This document shows, piece by piece, positions 22,355 to 32,385 of a DNA stretch of 64,000 bases. This DNA is from Paraphoma chrysanthemicola (taxonomy: Eukaryota; Ascomycota; Dothideomycetes; Pleosporales; Phaeosphaeriaceae). The DNA lies in the NCBI GenBank assembly GCA_020744225.1, contig JAGMWG010000006.1, positions 930,001-994,000 of the forward strand, given 5' to 3'. Below the pieces are notes generated by a model, which did not search any database, had not been told where the DNA came from, and saw only the letters and a program-made list of their open reading frames with translations. Position numbers and translations under genes: made by a program. Position 1 is the stretch's first letter; every line of letters begins with the position of its first letter.

Positions 22355-22795
22355 ATGAAGACTCAGTACTTCTCGGCACTGTATCTACTCGCTGCAACTC
22401 CATCGCTGGCATTGGGTCAAAGTCACCCCGATAAAGAAGCTGCCGCGAGCTCCTACCATGATCGCGTCGAGCGTTTGCGCACTCGTAATATCCTCGAGGC
22501 TATGGAGGTGGTCTGCCGTAATGTAGACTGCACGAACAGGGAAGATGGCGATTGCAACAACGTCGGATGCAACATCTGTGCTTACGATTATTACTGCACC
22601 ACGCTGGACGACAGCATTGTCCTTCCCAAACCCGAAGAAATGGTCATCATTGCCGGTGCTTCCGACATCACAGGGCTGCCGGTCGTTCTCACTAACTTTC
22701 TGGAAGCCGGTCAGCTCAGGAACCAGTGGGCCAAGCATATCTGCAAGGAGATTACCAAAGTTCGATCCGACCAGGACTTTGAAGCTGGATTGTGA
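22355..22795 (+). CDS. Cys-rich small secreted protein, 146 residues (frame continues past TGA)
   Basis: MKTQYFSALYLLAATPSLALGQ is a signal peptide. A Cys cluster follows (VCRNVDCTNREDGDCNNVGCNICAYDYYC, eight Cys in a short span), then a hydrophobic/helical part. Preceded by caaaATG. The stop is TGA at 22793-22795. The same frame stays open for 54 more codons to a TGA at 22958-22960 and reads like protein (GGYLTMLVTLEPSEIRLLP). An acceptor-like ttacag lies at 22799-22804 just after the first stop, so a spliced form (e.g. weak GTGGGC donor near 22723) is possible. No family recognised; candidate effector. Confidence 0.6.
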   Translation: MKTQYFSALYLLAATPSLALGQSHPDKEAAASSYHDRVERLRTRNILEAMEVVCRNVDCTNREDGDCNNVGCNICAYDYYCTTLDDSIVLPKPEEMVIIAGASDITGLPVVLTNFLEAGQLRNQWAKHICKEITKVRSDQDFEAGL

Positions 22796-22960
22796 CATTA
22801 CAGTATCCAAGGCACGCATCAGAGAGTCATATCCCTGACTCACGATGGCGGGTACCTGACCATGTTGGTCACTTTGGAGCCGAGCGAGATCCGACTTCTG
22901 CCCATGTTTGACAGCATGAAGATGGAGTTGTGCACCAAAGCCATCGAGGAAAGCGGCTGA

Positions 22961-23687
22961 CAACACTCACTCTTTGGAGTATGATGCCTTTCAAAGCAAG
23001 TCCGTGGCGGCGATCAAGAATCGGCACGCTGTTTCGATCTCGACGCCGCCCTCGAAGAGGGGTGCTGGGAAGACGAAGCGAGACCGGTCAGGCAATACCG
23101 TCGCTTTCATCAATATTTAGCTCGGTGATCACAACAAGGACGTGAGCCTCTTCAATGGTAATGGGATGCCGTATAGTTCGGGAAGTTCATGGCAAAATGC
23201 GCATGCTTTTCGCGGTCGTTAAATTGGCCCATATTCAAATGGATGGCGTCATCAGAAGTTTAGAGTCAGACTGTGTCTGAGTTTTGCAGTGCTGCTGTTC
23301 ATACTACTTTCGATTTGTGCTCGCTGTTGGATCTCCTATAAAATTGATGTATGCAAGATTGGAGTCAACTTTTGAGAGCTCTTATTGTGGTCTCCTTCGT
23401 ACTTCCAGAATTTGAGTTTGCTGTGGCAAGAATGTGTCCACAGCGTTGCAACCGTGGTAGATTGTGGTAGAAGGCCCGATGAGTTATTAGATTTGGCGAA
23501 CGTGTACGGAAGCTAAGGCGTGTATGTGGCACAGCAAGCTAGCATGTGTCGTGTCGTTCAGTATGGTAGCTGCTGCCTAGGAGCAGCATGGTGGCGCAGA
23601 AATGTACCCCGCAGAACATATAGATCGAGCTCACATCGATTCAGAAGACTACTACTGTCATCGGTTTTCCACATTACTCAACAAATA
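22961..23687. other. Intergenic region, no gene seen
   Basis: Promoter side of the WD40 gene. Only short frames. The WD40 frame itself is open back to 23520 without domain content. Confidence 0.45.
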
Positions 23688-24701
23688 ATGGCACCCACAA
23701 GCTACCTACCGCAAGCCAAGGATTCCAGTAGTGCTCACACCAAACAAGTGTACTGCCTCCGAGCAACTCCTGATTACATCGCCAGTGGCAGTTCAGACGG
23801 TTCAATCCGCGTGTGGTCCACCAAAAGTCAAAGTCTCGCCCTGCCACCGCTTACCAGCCCAGGATCGACTTGTTTCGTCTCTGTGGAAATATCAAGAGAG
23901 CTCGACCTGGTTTTTGGCGGCGATACAAAAGGCAACGTCGTCATTTGGAGACTTTCCGATGGAGAACATGTCCATACCCAACGTGTACACGAAGATTCAC
24001 TTCTAGCTCTGGCATTAGACGCGAAGACCCTCGTAGCCACCTCGAGGGATAAGACTGCAAGTGTCTGGCAAATTGCTCAGACATCATCGGGACAAATTGA
24101 AATGGAGCTTCAGCAGACGCTTCGAGGACACGAGATGGCTGTTCTCGCAGCCAATGTATTGCAAGATCGCATCTACACCTCCACTGGAGATAAAACCCTT
24201 CGGATCTGGAACAGACAGTCCGGCGTATTGATGAAGAGCATCAAGATGAAAGCTTCTATGGCGCAGTTCGAACTAGTGAGCGATTTGGCAGGGCCAAGCA
24301 TACTTGGAGGTTGTTCGGATGGCACGATCAGGCTCTACTCCCCGAACACCGAAGAAGAACTTGCGTGCATCGTAGGCCACACAAATGTTGTACGACATGT
24401 GTCTGTCATCGCCGAAGATGATACTCCCAAATCTCTCAGATTCGTGTCTGCATCATACGATGGAACGATTCGAATCTGGATTGTGCACCAAGAGCAAACA
24501 GTCAGTTGGGACTGCACTGAAATCCTGTCGTTTTCCGATGCTGTAGTGACATCTCTTCCATCGGATCAACGGGCTGTGGACCGGGATATGGCGGAGGGAA
24601 AACCAATGGTCAACAGGATTATGGATATGCAGGTTGAAGGTGGCAGAATCTATTGTTGTGGAGAGGCCAGTGAAATAATCGTCTGGAGTCTGCCAAGCTG
24701 A
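23688..24701 (+). CDS. WD40-repeat protein
   Basis: Intronless from the ATG at 23688, 337 residues. At least six WD-type blades are visible: SGSSDGSIRVWST, FGGDTKGNVVIWRL, ATSRDKTASVWQI, TSTGDKTLRIWNR, GGCSDGTIRLYSP and VSASYDGTIRIWIV, ending CGEASEIIVWSL. Such a propeller serves as a protein-interaction scaffold. There is no F-box or other added domain, so the complex cannot be named. The start was chosen because upstream in-frame sequence (23520-23687) lacks blade content. Confidence 0.85.
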   Translation: MAPTSYLPQAKDSSSAHTKQVYCLRATPDYIASGSSDGSIRVWSTKSQSLALPPLTSPGSTCFVSVEISRELDLVFGGDTKGNVVIWRLSDGEHVHTQRVHEDSLLALALDAKTLVATSRDKTASVWQIAQTSSGQIEMELQQTLRGHEMAVLAANVLQDRIYTSTGDKTLRIWNRQSGVLMKSIKMKASMAQFELVSDLAGPSILGGCSDGTIRLYSPNTEEELACIVGHTNVVRHVSVIAEDDTPKSLRFVSASYDGTIRIWIVHQEQTVSWDCTEILSFSDAVVTSLPSDQRAVDRDMAEGKPMVNRIMDMQVEGGRIYCCGEASEIIVWSLPS

Positions 24702-25298
24702 GTGTTCCGCTCTCTGTCGCACATTGTAGTAGATAATGCAAGAGGCAATAAAAATTATATCTATTCTTTCTTAGAATGCCAGTTTCCGCAATTGGCACTG
24801 TCTTCTCTTACCCTTAATGTTGACAATTTCGCAGTGTCGCATAATATCTCCGAGAAAGTCATGCTTACCAGGTTGTAGTGACAGGGCGTGCCGTTGATGA
24901 GCATGATCATTTTGTGGTGGCCCAGAAACGGCATCGTATACGCTTTGGATTGAGCCATTCTTACTTTTGTAGCGTGGTACAGCACCTTCCTCGCCGCTCT
25001 CTTGCTAATTGGAGCTGATGTTATCCTATACAAGATACATTTACAGACTAACGCGATTCGCAGCGACCGCTGCGACCATAGCGAGGTAATCCGGCAAGGC
25101 CTAGGAGGACGGACTTGCTAGCGAAATGACCAAAGGTATGCTGCTGTACTTTGTTATATTTATGTAGTGGGGATCTGGGAAATCACCAGTCAAATGACAA
25201 TGGTTGAGAAGGCATGGTGAAATTAAGTATATTTGGTATCACCCTTATATGCAAAATCTTGTGAATGATTGCTGGCATCAGATTTCCTCCACTCACTA
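24702..25298. other. Convergent intergenic region
   Basis: About 600 bases between the WD40 gene and the pantothenate kinase 3' end. A 90-codon minus frame (24761-25033) has no support. Confidence 0.45.
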
Positions 25299-27012
25299 TT
25301 ATACAGTAGGCTTCTTGCCTTGAAAGCTTTCCCTTCTTCCCCAATTCCTTGGCTGCCTCTTGAGGAAAGCCCCGACAGCTCCGAGATAGCCTTCGTGTCT
25401 GAGGAAATAAGCCTGCTTATTGCCCTTTGACCAGAAACGAATGGCATAAGAGAGGGTATTCATCGTCTGAGAGTGGCCACCGATGAAGGATCCACCAAAG
25501 TATATCCGCGGAAGACCATGCTTTTCGGCATGTAAATAGGCGATTTGGCCGATATTGTTCGACACTGCGTAAAGGAGTGATCTTGAAATGTCTTCCGGTC
25601 GGAAGGCAGCAGAGGCATGTGGTAATTCAGACGAGCCTGCTACATGCTCCGCCTCTTCGCGGTGCTTCATGTCGCCATTACAGCCGTCTTCCGCATCTCT
25701 CTCAGCCGCGCGCTTCATCTTGTACACCTTGCCGAACGAAGATGCAATATGTGTACTCTTCAGTCCGATCTTGTTGTAGGCTTGTCCGTAAATGTCGCCA
25801 ACCAGCAAATCGACCGTCGAGTTGTCGCCGTTTTCGGCAAGCTTCAACATGTCTTCGAAACTCCTTGCTCCAGTCAACAATGACAAGAGCCCCCACAGTG
25901 TACCTCCACCTAGGGATGTACCGCCTACACGCTCGTATTGCTTCGGGCCCGAGACTTTGATCATGGACACTCCAGAACCTATGTTCACCAGGAGGTATGG
26001 GTAGATGTTCGGCGGGTCAGGTGGGTGTGGCATGAAGGTCATGGGCTCTTCTTCGCTGTAGGTGAAGACTTCGTCGGGAATTTCGTTGATGAAGAAATCG
26101 AGGCCTACAAACACCACAGGTCAGTATCCAGCCCGATCATTGCAACACCATTGAAGCATACCTATGATCAAGCACTCCATTTCATCCTCCCGAATAACCT
26201 CGACGCCGAGTGCCTTTGTTATTTGGTCGTAGTACTTGAACGCGCCTCCACCCGTCGCCATAACGCACAGCTCCTCTGGTGTTGAGCCATTGTTGTGCTT
26301 GTGGTCTGCCTGCAGGTTGCGCATGAACTCGATGCACGAATCAATTCGGTCCGTCTCGAACTTGAGGAAGTTTAATCGGCCGCCAATCGCATCGTCACCG
26401 GGTTCGCGGGAAAAGTACACAAGTTTTGCAAGTGAACCACCAACCTACACAGCAATCGCCATATCAGCGTGAGCCCTCAAATGCGATGCATGAACTGAAA
26501 GCTGTGTGGGAAAAGGTCGCGTGCCTCCTCGGGAGCAGCACGCGACCTCTAGAATTACTTACATCAACTGCGATATGACTTACGACTGCCGTGTGGTTTG
26601 GCAGCCGAATGTCCTTGGGGTCGTGCTCATAGTCCTCGCTTTGTGGCGTCCCTGGTTGTTCTTCATCGACAATGAAGGCTCCCTGAACGTTAATCCGAAC
26701 GTTGCCGGGGTGTAGGATAGCTTCCTGAATGTCGCTCTGCACGGTAGGCCGCCTCGGTCGACCAGCTGCGGGGGAGGATGAATCTGCAGGTTGCGCACGC
26801 GATGCCCTGTGGCCGGTTTCACCCGTCGTGGGGTCCAGGTCTGCGGGCAGCGCTGGCGACATGGATGTGGACGTTCTGGGTCTTGGCTGCAGCCTCGCTC
26901 TCTTTCTGCGATGGCGCACACTTTGCTGGCGACGGGCGACAAACTGGTATTGCGATGGTTGGCAGTGCGGAGGGTTTGGCAGTGCAGATGCTGATAGCGA
27001 AGAGACTTCCAT
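25299..27012 (-). CDS. CAB1: Pantothenate kinase, eukaryotic type (PanK/Cab1)
   Basis: Three exons with introns 26445-26562 (118 nt) and 26105-26161 (57 nt), 512 residues. Phosphorylates pantothenate, the first step of CoA synthesis, in the cytosol. The motif IAVDVGGSLAKLVYFSR, assembled across the first splice, is the ATP-binding N-terminal signature. TGGGAFKYYD, VNIGSGVSMIKV, GGTSLGGGTLWGL and IYFGGSFIGGHSQTMNTL are further eukaryotic PanK landmarks, and GYLGAVGAFL lies near the end. The first ~180 residues before the catalytic core are Arg/Ser/Pro-rich; an internal start at MSPALPADLDP would shorten this. Single-copy essential enzyme in fungi (family knowledge). Confidence 0.93.
26514..26548. 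repeat. Strong hairpin inside PanK intron 1
   Basis: AGGTCGCGTGC (26514-26524) and GCACGCGACCT (26538-26548) are a perfect 11-bp inverted repeat. The 13-base interior CTCC-TCG-GGAG-CA adds a 4-bp inner stem. The element lies wholly within the 118-nt first intron, which is about twice the length of most introns in this window. Confidence 0.85.
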
Positions 27013-27754
27013 TTGTCCGCTTTGTGATGGGTCTGAACGACGTGGGGAAGACGTGATATGAAGTTCTGCGCAGAATAGAGCCCAAGGAGGTCAACGGAAA
27101 TTGCTATCTTTTGTTGAGCGCAAAGTGAGCGGATGGAGACCATATAACAAAAACTTCATCCTCTCGGCGCAAGGGATTCGAGCCATTTTGATGCGTGCTG
27201 ATACCCGAAGTCGAGGCAAGTGTTAAGCTCGGCAACTTGTCGTGAGCGATGAGTGAACAGCAACATCCGAGGATTTCCACTCCGGGGCCCCGTGGAGAGC
27301 GGCAAGCTCTGACAGCCGAGAGGGGTGCATTGCCACATATCTGCACACAGGAAGTGAAAGTTGAAGTCAAGATTGAAGAGAAATCAGACTTGCAGCCGCC
27401 ACAGAAATTGTGCGGTTCGCTGCTTCCAGTACAGGCAATTCTCCACGTGCTTCAACAATGCACTACGTCATGATCGAGCCTCAAATGTCGGACGTACTAG
27501 AACTAAGCGCTTCTGTAATATGCAGCTGATGATATACATGTACAACGGTATTGCACTTCTCGAGGGCTCGGTGCAAATCGTGTGAGAAGGTGAGGGCGTC
27601 GATGACGTCGTGTACTCGTTTGACCAGATCTACACATCCCAAAATAACCACTTTGTTCACTTTGTGTCCTTCGAAGACAACTGCACATTTCAATTCTACT
27701 CGCGTTAGGATTGCTGGAGCTAGACAGGCCGGCCTTCACACGACTGACACCAAG
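27013..27754. other. Shared promoter region between divergent genes
   Basis: About 740 bases between the PanK start (-) and the zinc-ribbon gene start (+). The frame of the latter is open back to 27551, so an upstream start is possible. Confidence 0.45.
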
Positions 27755-28792
27755 ATGTCGTGGATGGACTCGTGGTCCCGCCCAGGCAAGCACGCAGCTA
27801 CACCACCACCCCTCTACCTCACAGTCGGCGACTCCGTCCCATACTGCCACAGCTGCGGACGTGTCATCAGCGAAAGAAAGAAACATGGCGCATCAGAAGT
27901 TAAATACTGCTCTTCACGATGCCGCAATAGCAAACCTGGTCCAATCGACCGCAAAATCGAAGCTGCATTTGCCACACTACTTAATGGCGCGACCCCAGAA
28001 TCCATGAAAGACGGCTCCGCAGCCGCAGAGCAAGAGAAGGCCAGACTCGATGCATTTGACCGAAAAGACGGCAAAGACAGCAAAAGGCACAAAAAGAAGA
28101 ATTCAAAGTCCACAAAAGGCGACCACAGACCCATCATCGAATGCCAGACCGTCGAAGAAATCGTCTTCCAGCGCGAAAAGGACCCCGAAAAAGTCTACGG
28201 CCGACGCAAGAATCGCAAAGCGCGATTCGTAGTAGAGAAGCCAGAGGATTGGAAAAGCGTAGATATGGTCGACAAACCTGATCCCACACCAACAACAAAT
28301 ACAATTGCAACTGCATCAACATCGACGTCGACAACACAAGCAGCAACATCGCTCACAAGCGAAGACGACAATTACTCAGTATCCGAGTCTGACTCAGAGG
28401 AGCAAGAAGGCGGCATCGTCCTCGAAGATGCTAAACCCCCAACCGCAGTAGACCCAGCTTCCCTCCCAGACACAATCGAATACGGTTATGGCTCCGGCAA
28501 GATACGTCCCCCACAGCACTTTAATGACGTCAACGGCAGCGTCGGCGGCGAAAAAGGCTGGGCCGAACGCATCGACGAGACAGAGGATATGAAAGCCAAG
28601 CGCCGCGAAGGGCAGCGACGCGCCGATGAGCGAGAGATGGTGCGACGGGCGGCGCGGCGCGGGTGTGCGTTTGGGTTTGTCGTTGATGGGGAAGAGGAGC
28701 GGAGGAAATGTGAGGCAGTGATGAAGGGGAGTGTTGTCGAGTCGAGTTTTGCCAAGGGCGAGTGGGGAGTCAGGTGGCGGGAGATGGTTTGA
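27755..28792 (+). CDS. DUF2256-like zinc-ribbon protein with charged tail
   Basis: Intronless, 345 residues from ATG 27755 (caagATGtcg). Near the N-terminus PYCHSCGRVISERKKHG...VKYCSSRCRNSKPG has the CxxC...CxxxC spacing of the small DUF2256-type zinc ribbon. A Lys-rich segment (DSKRHKKKNSKSTK), a Ser/Thr/Asp acidic linker (SVSESDSEEQEGG) and a C-terminal Arg/Glu helix (MKAKRREGQRRADEREMVRRA) follow. The ribbon match is by pattern. Cellular role unknown; the charged composition suggests nucleic-acid or ribosome association (inference). Confidence 0.75.
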   Translation: MSWMDSWSRPGKHAATPPPLYLTVGDSVPYCHSCGRVISERKKHGASEVKYCSSRCRNSKPGPIDRKIEAAFATLLNGATPESMKDGSAAAEQEKARLDAFDRKDGKDSKRHKKKNSKSTKGDHRPIIECQTVEEIVFQREKDPEKVYGRRKNRKARFVVEKPEDWKSVDMVDKPDPTPTTNTIATASTSTSTTQAATSLTSEDDNYSVSESDSEEQEGGIVLEDAKPPTAVDPASLPDTIEYGYGSGKIRPPQHFNDVNGSVGGEKGWAERIDETEDMKAKRREGQRRADEREMVRRAARRGCAFGFVVDGEEERRKCEAVMKGSVVESSFAKGEWGVRWREMV

Positions 28793-28978
28793 AGTGACCT
28801 TGGATTCATGTGACTGGAATGAAGTGGGAGGAACGAAATGTAAGATTATTCGCATGAACTAGGTATGAAGCCAAACGAAGTGGCAATGGGTATCAATGGA
28901 AAGTCAACAAGCCACCCTTTAACGCCCGATAAACAGAGAACACCGATCCTAGATGTTGATATGCCATCATCATCATCA

Positions 28979-31740
28979 TCACCATTCGTATCCAGCGGCC
29001 ACGAGCCTTTTCCCGTCGTTGGTGTGAGGCTTAATCACGTCCTCAAAGCCGTTCATGAGACCAGTTCCAGACCTAGCTTTGTGAGCATTTGACTTGGACA
29101 TATGTCGAGGGGGAAACGTACTTGATCATATTGATCGCCATCGTTCTCGCCTTATCCTTGAGATTCACCTGCGTCCGATCCAGTAAAAGGGCATACCCCT
29201 CATCCTCGTCATATTTCTTTATCGCGGAGTATTTGCACGGAAACTTGCCCATGTACTCGGCAAACGCATTCTCCGCCGCTGGTGTCCAATCTGTTCTAGG
29301 TTTCCGATCGTTCCGCCTATCTCGCGGAGTCAAAATGGTTCTGTTCTCTTTGGCGAGTTTGTGTTGTTCTTGATAGGTCGAAGGCGGCGCGTCCTCGGTC
29401 ATATCTGGACCTTCTGCTTCAGAAACTGACTCTTGTTCCCCCTCGGGAATGAATAGCGATTCGTCAGTAGGGCGCGGAGGAGGTTGGTGACTAGGCGGTG
29501 CGGCGGACGATGTCGGATCGATGCGGACCTTCTTTGTCACGGGAGCCTTTGCGCGTCGCTCTTGCGCGCGTGCAGTACGATCCTCGGCTTCAAAAGCATC
29601 GTCTTCTGAATCAGAGTTGACATCGAATGCTCTTGGACGTTTCCTTCTGGGCGATGGCTGTGCGCGCTGTTTGCCTTTATCCCCTGTGGATGGACCTGGC
29701 GTTGCCTGGGTATCGAAACCGTCTCCAAAGTCGACGCGCTGAGCATTAGCCTGCCGGTCGAAAATTGACGTTGCGCGGTTTTCCTTTTCCGGTTTCGAAA
29801 CTTTCTTAATAGCCTTAAGAATGGCTGCTGAGCTTGTTGGTGGACCTGTTGGCTCGGCTTCTGGTACTTCCTGATCCTCCTCCTGCTCCTCTTCTTCCAA
29901 TGAATTCGCCGTTGCCTCCATCTCAATTGGATCTCCAACTGCGTGTTCAACTAGCTGCTCAACCTCATCTTCGCCCACGATGGGCTGGGACTCGTCTTGT
30001 TGCTGATCGACAACCAGCACTTCATCTTGTACTTCTTCAATGACCTCTGGCTCTGCTGCCTGCTCTACATGTGCGTTGAGAACAGCACCGGCTTCTGACA
30101 GTCTCTCTCGCGCTTTCAGCGCATCGATTGTGCGCACATCAACGGCGGCGTTTGGATCGAATTTGCGGCTAGCACGCCTCCTTTCGCTGAAAGACTTGCG
30201 CTTTCGCCGAGGCGTTTCTTGAGGTATAGATGTGGTTCGCAGCTGAGACGCTGATGGTGGCTCCTCAATCTGCCGCTGTATGCTGCGTAATATTGCTGCT
30301 CCTCCACCAAGCCCATCGATAGTTTGGCGGAGTTCGCGATGTCGAAGTCGAACCCAATGCAGAAGTCGGAGAATGGTTGCTTCCCACGGAAAGCTGGCAC
30401 CCAGTCCTTCCAGATCGATTAAATCGCCGTTTTCTAGTGATTGTTCATTTACCGGGAAGAACTCTCTCATCTTGTTTAGGCGCTCGACGACAAAGTGCTG
30501 GAATTGCTGTGGTAAAGCCGCATCGTCTCCTCCTAATGCCGCAATGCTCCAACCGCGAATCATTGAATTTGCAGATTCTTGAGATGAGTCTGATCGCAAG
30601 AAAACCTCGATAATGGCCTCATCAGGATTGAATTCACTGTCAGCAGTAGATCGCTCCAGGACTAGGATCGCGAGCTGAGTTCTCAGCTCTAGTGCTAAGT
30701 TGAAAGTGTCTTGTAGCAGTGCACTCTCGCCAGCGTTTGTTGGCTCCGCATCAGTGTTGAGCGCCCGCATAAATTGACTTGGGAACGAATTATCCAGTTG
30801 GCGGAGGGCGTCCCAGATCTCTTTCTCGCTTCGGTCAGAGTGGATCATCTGCTTTGCGAATACCAAAAGGTTGGCCAAATACAATATCAGATCGATGCCG
30901 CTAGCAGCTGCGGCCAGGTCGTGGTTGCCTTCGAACAACGCCCGATGAACCGCTCGAACGCGGATGTAATTGTGTTCCTCGCTCTTGTAGTGCTTGAGGT
31001 GCAATTCCAGCTCCTCATTGAAATCGCGGTACTCGTCGGTAAAATCGGAATCGGGCTTCTGTATCTCGTGGATATGTCGCAGGTCGTCCTCTAGGCTTCC
31101 GTTATCAGGTGCGACGTGTTCCAGGAATTCTGTCGCAGACTCGCACAACTTGCGCAGGTGCTTCAAAATCTTTCTCGAGTCCAGGAACTCTGATTCCACC
31201 ATGCTGAAAGACGAGATTGCAGTGGTGCCAGACATTTCCGAGGCCGCTCCAGGTGAGCGGAAGAAGGCGGGATTTTCCATTTGCGTGCGCGTAGGCGTGT
31301 TCGGTGCTTCGTCAAGTTCGATTTGGGTGTCTACTTCCTCAACCACTGTAAGATCTGACGCGCCTCAGCATTAGCGGTTTCGACTTGAGCAGTCTTGGGG
31401 ATTGTTACGCGCATCTTCAGAGCTGTGCATAGCGCAACGACGGCTGAGGACTGTGGAATGCTTACTGACCTGCTACGGCCTGTTTGGCAGGCATTCGCTT
31501 TGGCTTGCGCGTCGCCCGCGCTTCCTGGTCACTTTCATCGGTCAAAGTCGTCACGCTGGCCTGGCGCGCACTCCGCCGAGTTGGCTTCTGCACTTCGACC
31601 ATCTCCACATCGCGACTTGCGCTTCGCACTCCTCTTGTGCGCGTTGCGCGTCCTGCTTGCGGCGTGTTTACTTTGGATGGCGGCTGCGGGGTTGGTGTTT
31701 TGCGCCGACTTGCGGACCGCACACCTCTGCGGTCGGCCAT
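28979..31740 (-). CDS. TRF/Taz1-type telomere-repeat-binding protein (Myb telobox)
   Basis: At least three exons. Exon 1 starts at 31740 (MADRRGVRSASRRKTP, basic). It joins the long exon at about 31470/31343, with a phase-1 junction consistent with donor GTCAGT; the exact site is uncertain. The long exon holds a helical domain (LKHLRKLCESATEFLEHV ... LILYLANLLVFAKQMI) resembling a TRF-homology dimerisation domain, then a long acidic, disordered part. The C-terminal Myb domain begins at RTDWTPAAENAFAEYMGKF and contains the telobox-like VNLKDKARTMAINMIK. A 49-nt intron 29073-29121 (GTACGT donor, CTAG acceptor) leads to the last exon (SGTGLMNGFEDVIKPHTNDG) with stop at 28979. Expected to bind duplex telomere repeats in the nucleus. 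Telobox confident, TRFH by inference. Confidence 0.82.
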
Positions 31741-32385
31741 TGCGGGATCGGGTGACACGTAGAAGATTCGCTAGGACATGCGATGCGAATGAAGTGAAAG
31801 TGGTGTCTCTGGGAGTGGTGATGCGCAATGTTATGATGATCTAGCTCCGCTCGCTTATCGGCCCCAGTCACACCTGCATCGCGAACGCCCAGTCACGTGA
31901 AGTGCGCCACTCCAGTGGCTTGTGCACCCCGGAACGGAAGGCAAGGAGAAAGCGCGAGGGAGCAGGATCCGGAGAAACGAAGACGGGAAACAAAGTGTTT
32001 GAGCGCGCCACGGATGCAAGACAAGCCGCCATTTCCACTGCAACCTGTCACAGTTCACAGACGAAAGCCCCTTTACTAGCGCTCTGGTGCCTGGCCGAAG
32101 GAAGCAGGGAGCCCTAAATATATTACGAGTGGGCTGTCTGCACGTACCCCTTGCGCGCATCTCAAGTGTTCCATCCTCGAACATCGACGCCCGTCGCTGA
32201 ACATTCACCCCAAACACCACCCTGCCACCGCTGATCTCGACGGACGTCTCCGCGTCGTCCGACGATCACTCTACACTTAACTTCTTGTCTCTCCTTCCGC
32301 CGACGCTTACTTCGACCCACGCGACACCTGTACTCACGTCTTGTGAGATCACGATACCCCTGTTCACATTTTCCACACCGCAACC
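31741..32385. other. Shared promoter region between divergent genes
   Basis: About 645 bases between the telomere-protein start (-) and GDT1 start (+). Polypyrimidine-rich near 32200-32380 on the plus strand, as is common upstream of fungal starts. No gene. Confidence 0.5.

Noticed and set aside
22385..22966. 193-codon minus-strand frame opposite the Cys-rich secreted gene
   Set aside because: No signal peptide or domain; it mirrors the plus-strand gene, which has signal peptide, Cys cluster and good start context.
24761..25033. 90-codon minus-strand frame downstream of the WD40 gene
   Set aside because: No domain, weak composition, located in a convergent 3' region.
27150..27190. GGGATTCGAGCC word resembling a tRNA T-arm
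   Set aside because: No acceptor stem, anticodon arm or A-box at the right distance on either strand.
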